A stretch of 6,879 nucleotides of DNA, taken from NCBI GenBank assembly GCA_030740295.1, contig JASLXP010000272.1:1-6879 (forward strand). Reading direction: 5' to 3'. The notes beneath the pieces were generated by a model. That model was given only the letters and a program-made list of their open reading frames with translations, ran no database searches and was not told the origin of the DNA. A program made the translations under genes and the position numbers. This DNA comes from Planctomycetota bacterium. Lineage in GTDB: Bacteria > Planctomycetota > PUPC01 > JACPCR01. Numbering within the stretch: position 1 is the stretch's first letter; every line of letters starts with the position of its first letter. Positions 5,498 through 6,879 of this stretch are shown here, piece after piece.

Positions 5498-5645
5498 GGG
5501 GCTGGTCAACATCGTAGACCAAGGCAGACGTGAGACAGGCTCTGTCTTTCTCATCGTCTTTCTCTTCGTCTTAATCTCAGATTGCTTCTGGACAGAGAGA
5601 AAGACGAAGAGAATGACGGAGCTTCAGCCTTTACCTGACCGCTAA
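5490..5645 (+). CDS. Possible small ORF overlapping the hpnB stop (51 residues)
   Basis: An ATG at 5490 lies within the hpnB end, and GGAGG at 5480-5484 stands five bases before it, which is good coupled-start architecture. The product begins MDEGLVNIVDQGRRETG. From about base 5533 it runs through an inverted-repeat region (VFLIVFLFVLISDCFW, then charged residues), and that part is unlikely to be selected as protein. It may be chance, or the remaining start of an hpnB-operon gene cut off by repeat insertion. I recognise no homologue. Confidence 0.22.
   Translation: MDEGLVNIVDQGRRETGSVFLIVFLFVLISDCFWTERKTKRMTELQPLPDR
5533..5618. terminator. Terminator-like hairpin cluster downstream of hpnB
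   Basis: AGACAG-GCT-CTGTCT (5533-5547) is a perfect small hairpin followed by TTCTC. Beyond it, a 24-base arm at 5555-5578 is complementary, with three mismatches, to 5595-5618 around a 16-base loop. The arms are purine- or pyrimidine-rich repeats of CGTCTTTCTCTT type. It probably ends hpnB transcription. The low-complexity arms also suggest a dispersed repeat. Confidence 0.5.
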
Positions 5646-5656
5646 CTATAACTATT

Positions 5657-5940
5657 TAGTAGGTCAAGACGGGGGTGTCTTTACGGATTTCAGGGGCAAA
5701 GCCCCGCCGGTTTGCCTAGCCCAGCCCGGCGGGCTGGGAAGTAATGAAGGACAACAAAAGGGGCAACGCCCCGATCATTTGCCCGACTGACATGCTGCAA
5801 ATGGACGGGGCGTTGCCCCTGTTTGGCAATCCTTCTCTGATCCCAGCCCGTTGGGCTGGGCAAACGACCGGGGCTTCGCCCCTGAACAAGAGGACTCCCT
5901 TTTCTTAAATCCGCAACAGCTCTTCCGTCTTGACCCACTA
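5657..5940. mobile_element. MITE-like 284-base nested palindromic element
   Basis: The ends are 16-base inverted repeats with one mismatch: TAGTAGGTCAAGACGG (5657-5672) and CCGTCTTGACCCACTA (5925-5940). Inside, complementary blocks pair in order towards the centre. These are CGGATTT with AAATCCG (5684-5690, 5907-5913), GGGGCAAAGCCCC with GGGGCTTCGCCCC (5693-5705, 5870-5882), and two CCCAGCCC-nnn-GGGCTGGG palindromes (5720-5738, 5842-5860). Closest to the centre are GGGGCAACGCCCC with its exact complement (5760-5772, 5807-5819) and CATTTGC with GCAAATG around a 14-base loop (5776-5803). Most blocks are also self-complementary, so either one long cruciform or a row of small hairpins can form. 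No transposase is encoded. A TA duplication at the ends is possible but unproven. A non-mobile structured repeat is the alternative. Confidence 0.6.
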
Positions 5941-5946
5941 GCATTC

Positions 5947-5994
5947 GGTCGTGGACTCACTCAGACCACAGGCGGGCAGCCCGTGGCTACGACC
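5947..5994. terminator. Nested hairpin just beyond the WD40 gene stop
   Basis: GGTCGT (5947-5952) pairs with ACGACC (5989-5994), and inside it CCACAGGC / GCCCGTGG (5966-5985) forms a stem with one mismatch around GGGCA. It begins two bases after the - strand WD40 gene's stop, so it could end that transcript. There is no clear U-tract, so a dispersed palindromic repeat is equally possible. Confidence 0.4.
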
Positions 5995-5995
5995 C

Positions 5996-6879
5996 TCAAA
6001 CACCCAGCTTTGCTTCCGCCTCTCTTTGCACCCGATACAGAAGCGGCTGTTTGGTCTTATTCACCTTCATCCAACGCTCCACCTGGTTGTAACAGCGTAT
6101 CGCCGGATCCCGATTGTCTGTGAGATGGTAGGCCATGGCGAGGAACAGCTTGTAGATGCAGTCTGTTTCGGTTTCAGGATCACCGGGCATTTCAAGCTCG
6201 ATGATCGCTTCCGATGCGCGGCCCGCACGCAGGGATGTGACCGCGCGGATCTGTTTCAGGTTGTCATCGTCCGGCACCAGTCTCACGGCAAGCTCGGCCA
6301 GCTCAGACGCCATGGGTATGCTTTCTTCGTTCGGTTCATTTTCGATTGCCAGGTGGTGGGCTTCGTCTGCGTAAGTCCAGGCGACCTGCGAGTTGGTCGC
6401 GGCGTGCCAGAGCTTGATGTCGCCGTCCCAACTGACGCTCGCCAGCATTCGGCCTTTGGGATCGAAGGAGAGACAATTCACCCATTCGTGATGGCCGGTC
6501 AGCATGAGGAGTTCCTGGCCGGTGAACACATCCCACAGACGCACGGTCTTATCCGCCGACCCAGTGGCGATCGAAAGACCATCCGGCGAGAAGGCGACAG
6601 TGGTCACACGGTCGCGATGACCGATGAGGGTAACGACTTCCTCCGGGATCGAGGGATTCGTGATATCCCAGATGCGTGCCGTACCGTCCGAGCTCGCAGT
6701 GGCAATGAGCTCACCGCTGTGCGAAAAGTCGAGCCACTCGAGCGAACCCTTGTGGCCGGCGATCTCAGAGATCTGTTCCCCGCTTTCGGCGTCCCACAGC
6801 TTTGCCTCTGCGGGGCGGTTAATCCACTTGCCACTCCCGGACGCGAGCAATGAGGAATCCGGCGAAAACCGGACCACAT
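5996..6879 (-). CDS. WD40-repeat protein with helical TPR-like C-terminus (partial, 5' end outside window)
   Basis: The frame enters from the right edge and gives 293 complete codons to a TGA at 5996-5998. Four WD40 blades are visible (residues 1-42, 43-87, 88-129, 130-165), with FSPD/FSHSG turns, GH at 41-42, 86-87 and 128-129, and WD at 70-71 and 115-116 (LWH in the last). Residues 186-293 are helical and TPR-like: ASELAELAVRLVPDD, RAGRASEAIIELEM, FLAMAYHLTDNRDPAIRCYNQ, then REAEAKLGV. WD40 plus such a tail is common in large planctomycete proteins, many with an N-terminal Ser/Thr kinase, which would lie outside the window. The role is probably protein-protein interaction scaffolding. The GTG at 6877 is an internal codon, because the blade is already under way there. 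Confidence 0.9.
   Translation of the reverse strand, partial: VVRFSPDSSLLASGSGKWINRPAEAKLWDAESGEQISEIAGHKGSLEWLDFSHSGELIATASSDGTARIWDITNPSIPEEVVTLIGHRDRVTTVAFSPDGLSIATGSADKTVRLWDVFTGQELLMLTGHHEWVNCLSFDPKGRMLASVSWDGDIKLWHAATNSQVAWTYADEAHHLAIENEPNEESIPMASELAELAVRLVPDDDNLKQIRAVTSLRAGRASEAIIELEMPGDPETETDCIYKLFLAMAYHLTDNRDPAIRCYNQVERWMKVNKTKQPLLYRVQREAEAKLGV

Noticed and set aside
5690..5960. Small ORFs across the nested palindrome
   Set aside because: They are translations of inverted-repeat DNA on either strand, with no ribosome site or protein-like composition.
5951..6853. Long + strand open frame of 300 codons
   Set aside because: It is antisense to the WD40 gene, whose blades are unmistakable.

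Overview
The window looks like part of a bacterial chromosome with moderately high GC and many intergenic repeats. I suspect the Planctomycetota or a related PVC lineage. The reasons are the WD40 protein with a helical C-terminal tail, a DUF3299-like secreted protein, an HpnB-type glycosyltransferase and the dispersed palindromic repeats. This is a judgement from protein style, not from a marker gene.

Left end (1-1365, + strand). The first 154 bases are the C-terminus of a gene running in from outside. It ends in a glycine-rich segment (SHFGLGLF) typical of Cas6/Csb2-type RAMP proteins. Its stop overlaps, as TAATG, the start of an unrecognised 284-residue protein. About 60 bases after that gene lie two near-identical 36-base hairpin repeats and a decayed third, with 74-75 base periodicity. 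They end in ATTGAAGC, the style I associate with type I-G (formerly I-U) CRISPR repeats. Together these suggest the 3' end of a type I-G CRISPR-Cas locus with a coupled unknown gene between the cas genes and a short array.

Middle (1366-4133, - strand). In transcription order the genes are: a thioredoxin-fold ArsC/Spx-like protein, a secreted DUF3299-like protein, and an ABC ATPase and permease of the taurine/sulfonate/thiamine-precursor class that overlap by ATGA. The thioredoxin-fold gene appears to be a selenoprotein. An in-frame TGA at codon 14 sits where a UxxC/CxxC redox residue is expected. A SECIS-like hairpin follows it, and a strong Shine-Dalgarno precedes the true ATG at 4133. Ordinary gene calling would give only an 89-residue fragment. 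Direct ATTCACC-type repeats lie on both sides of the ABC pair.

Right part (4134-6879). A divergent 113-base intergenic region leads to hpnB, a hopanoid-associated family 2 glycosyltransferase. The 5498-5995 stretch has no solid gene. It holds an imperfect long hairpin, a 284-base nested palindromic element with 16-base terminal inverted repeats (MITE-like), and another nested hairpin. The window ends inside a - strand WD40-repeat protein whose N-terminus lies outside.
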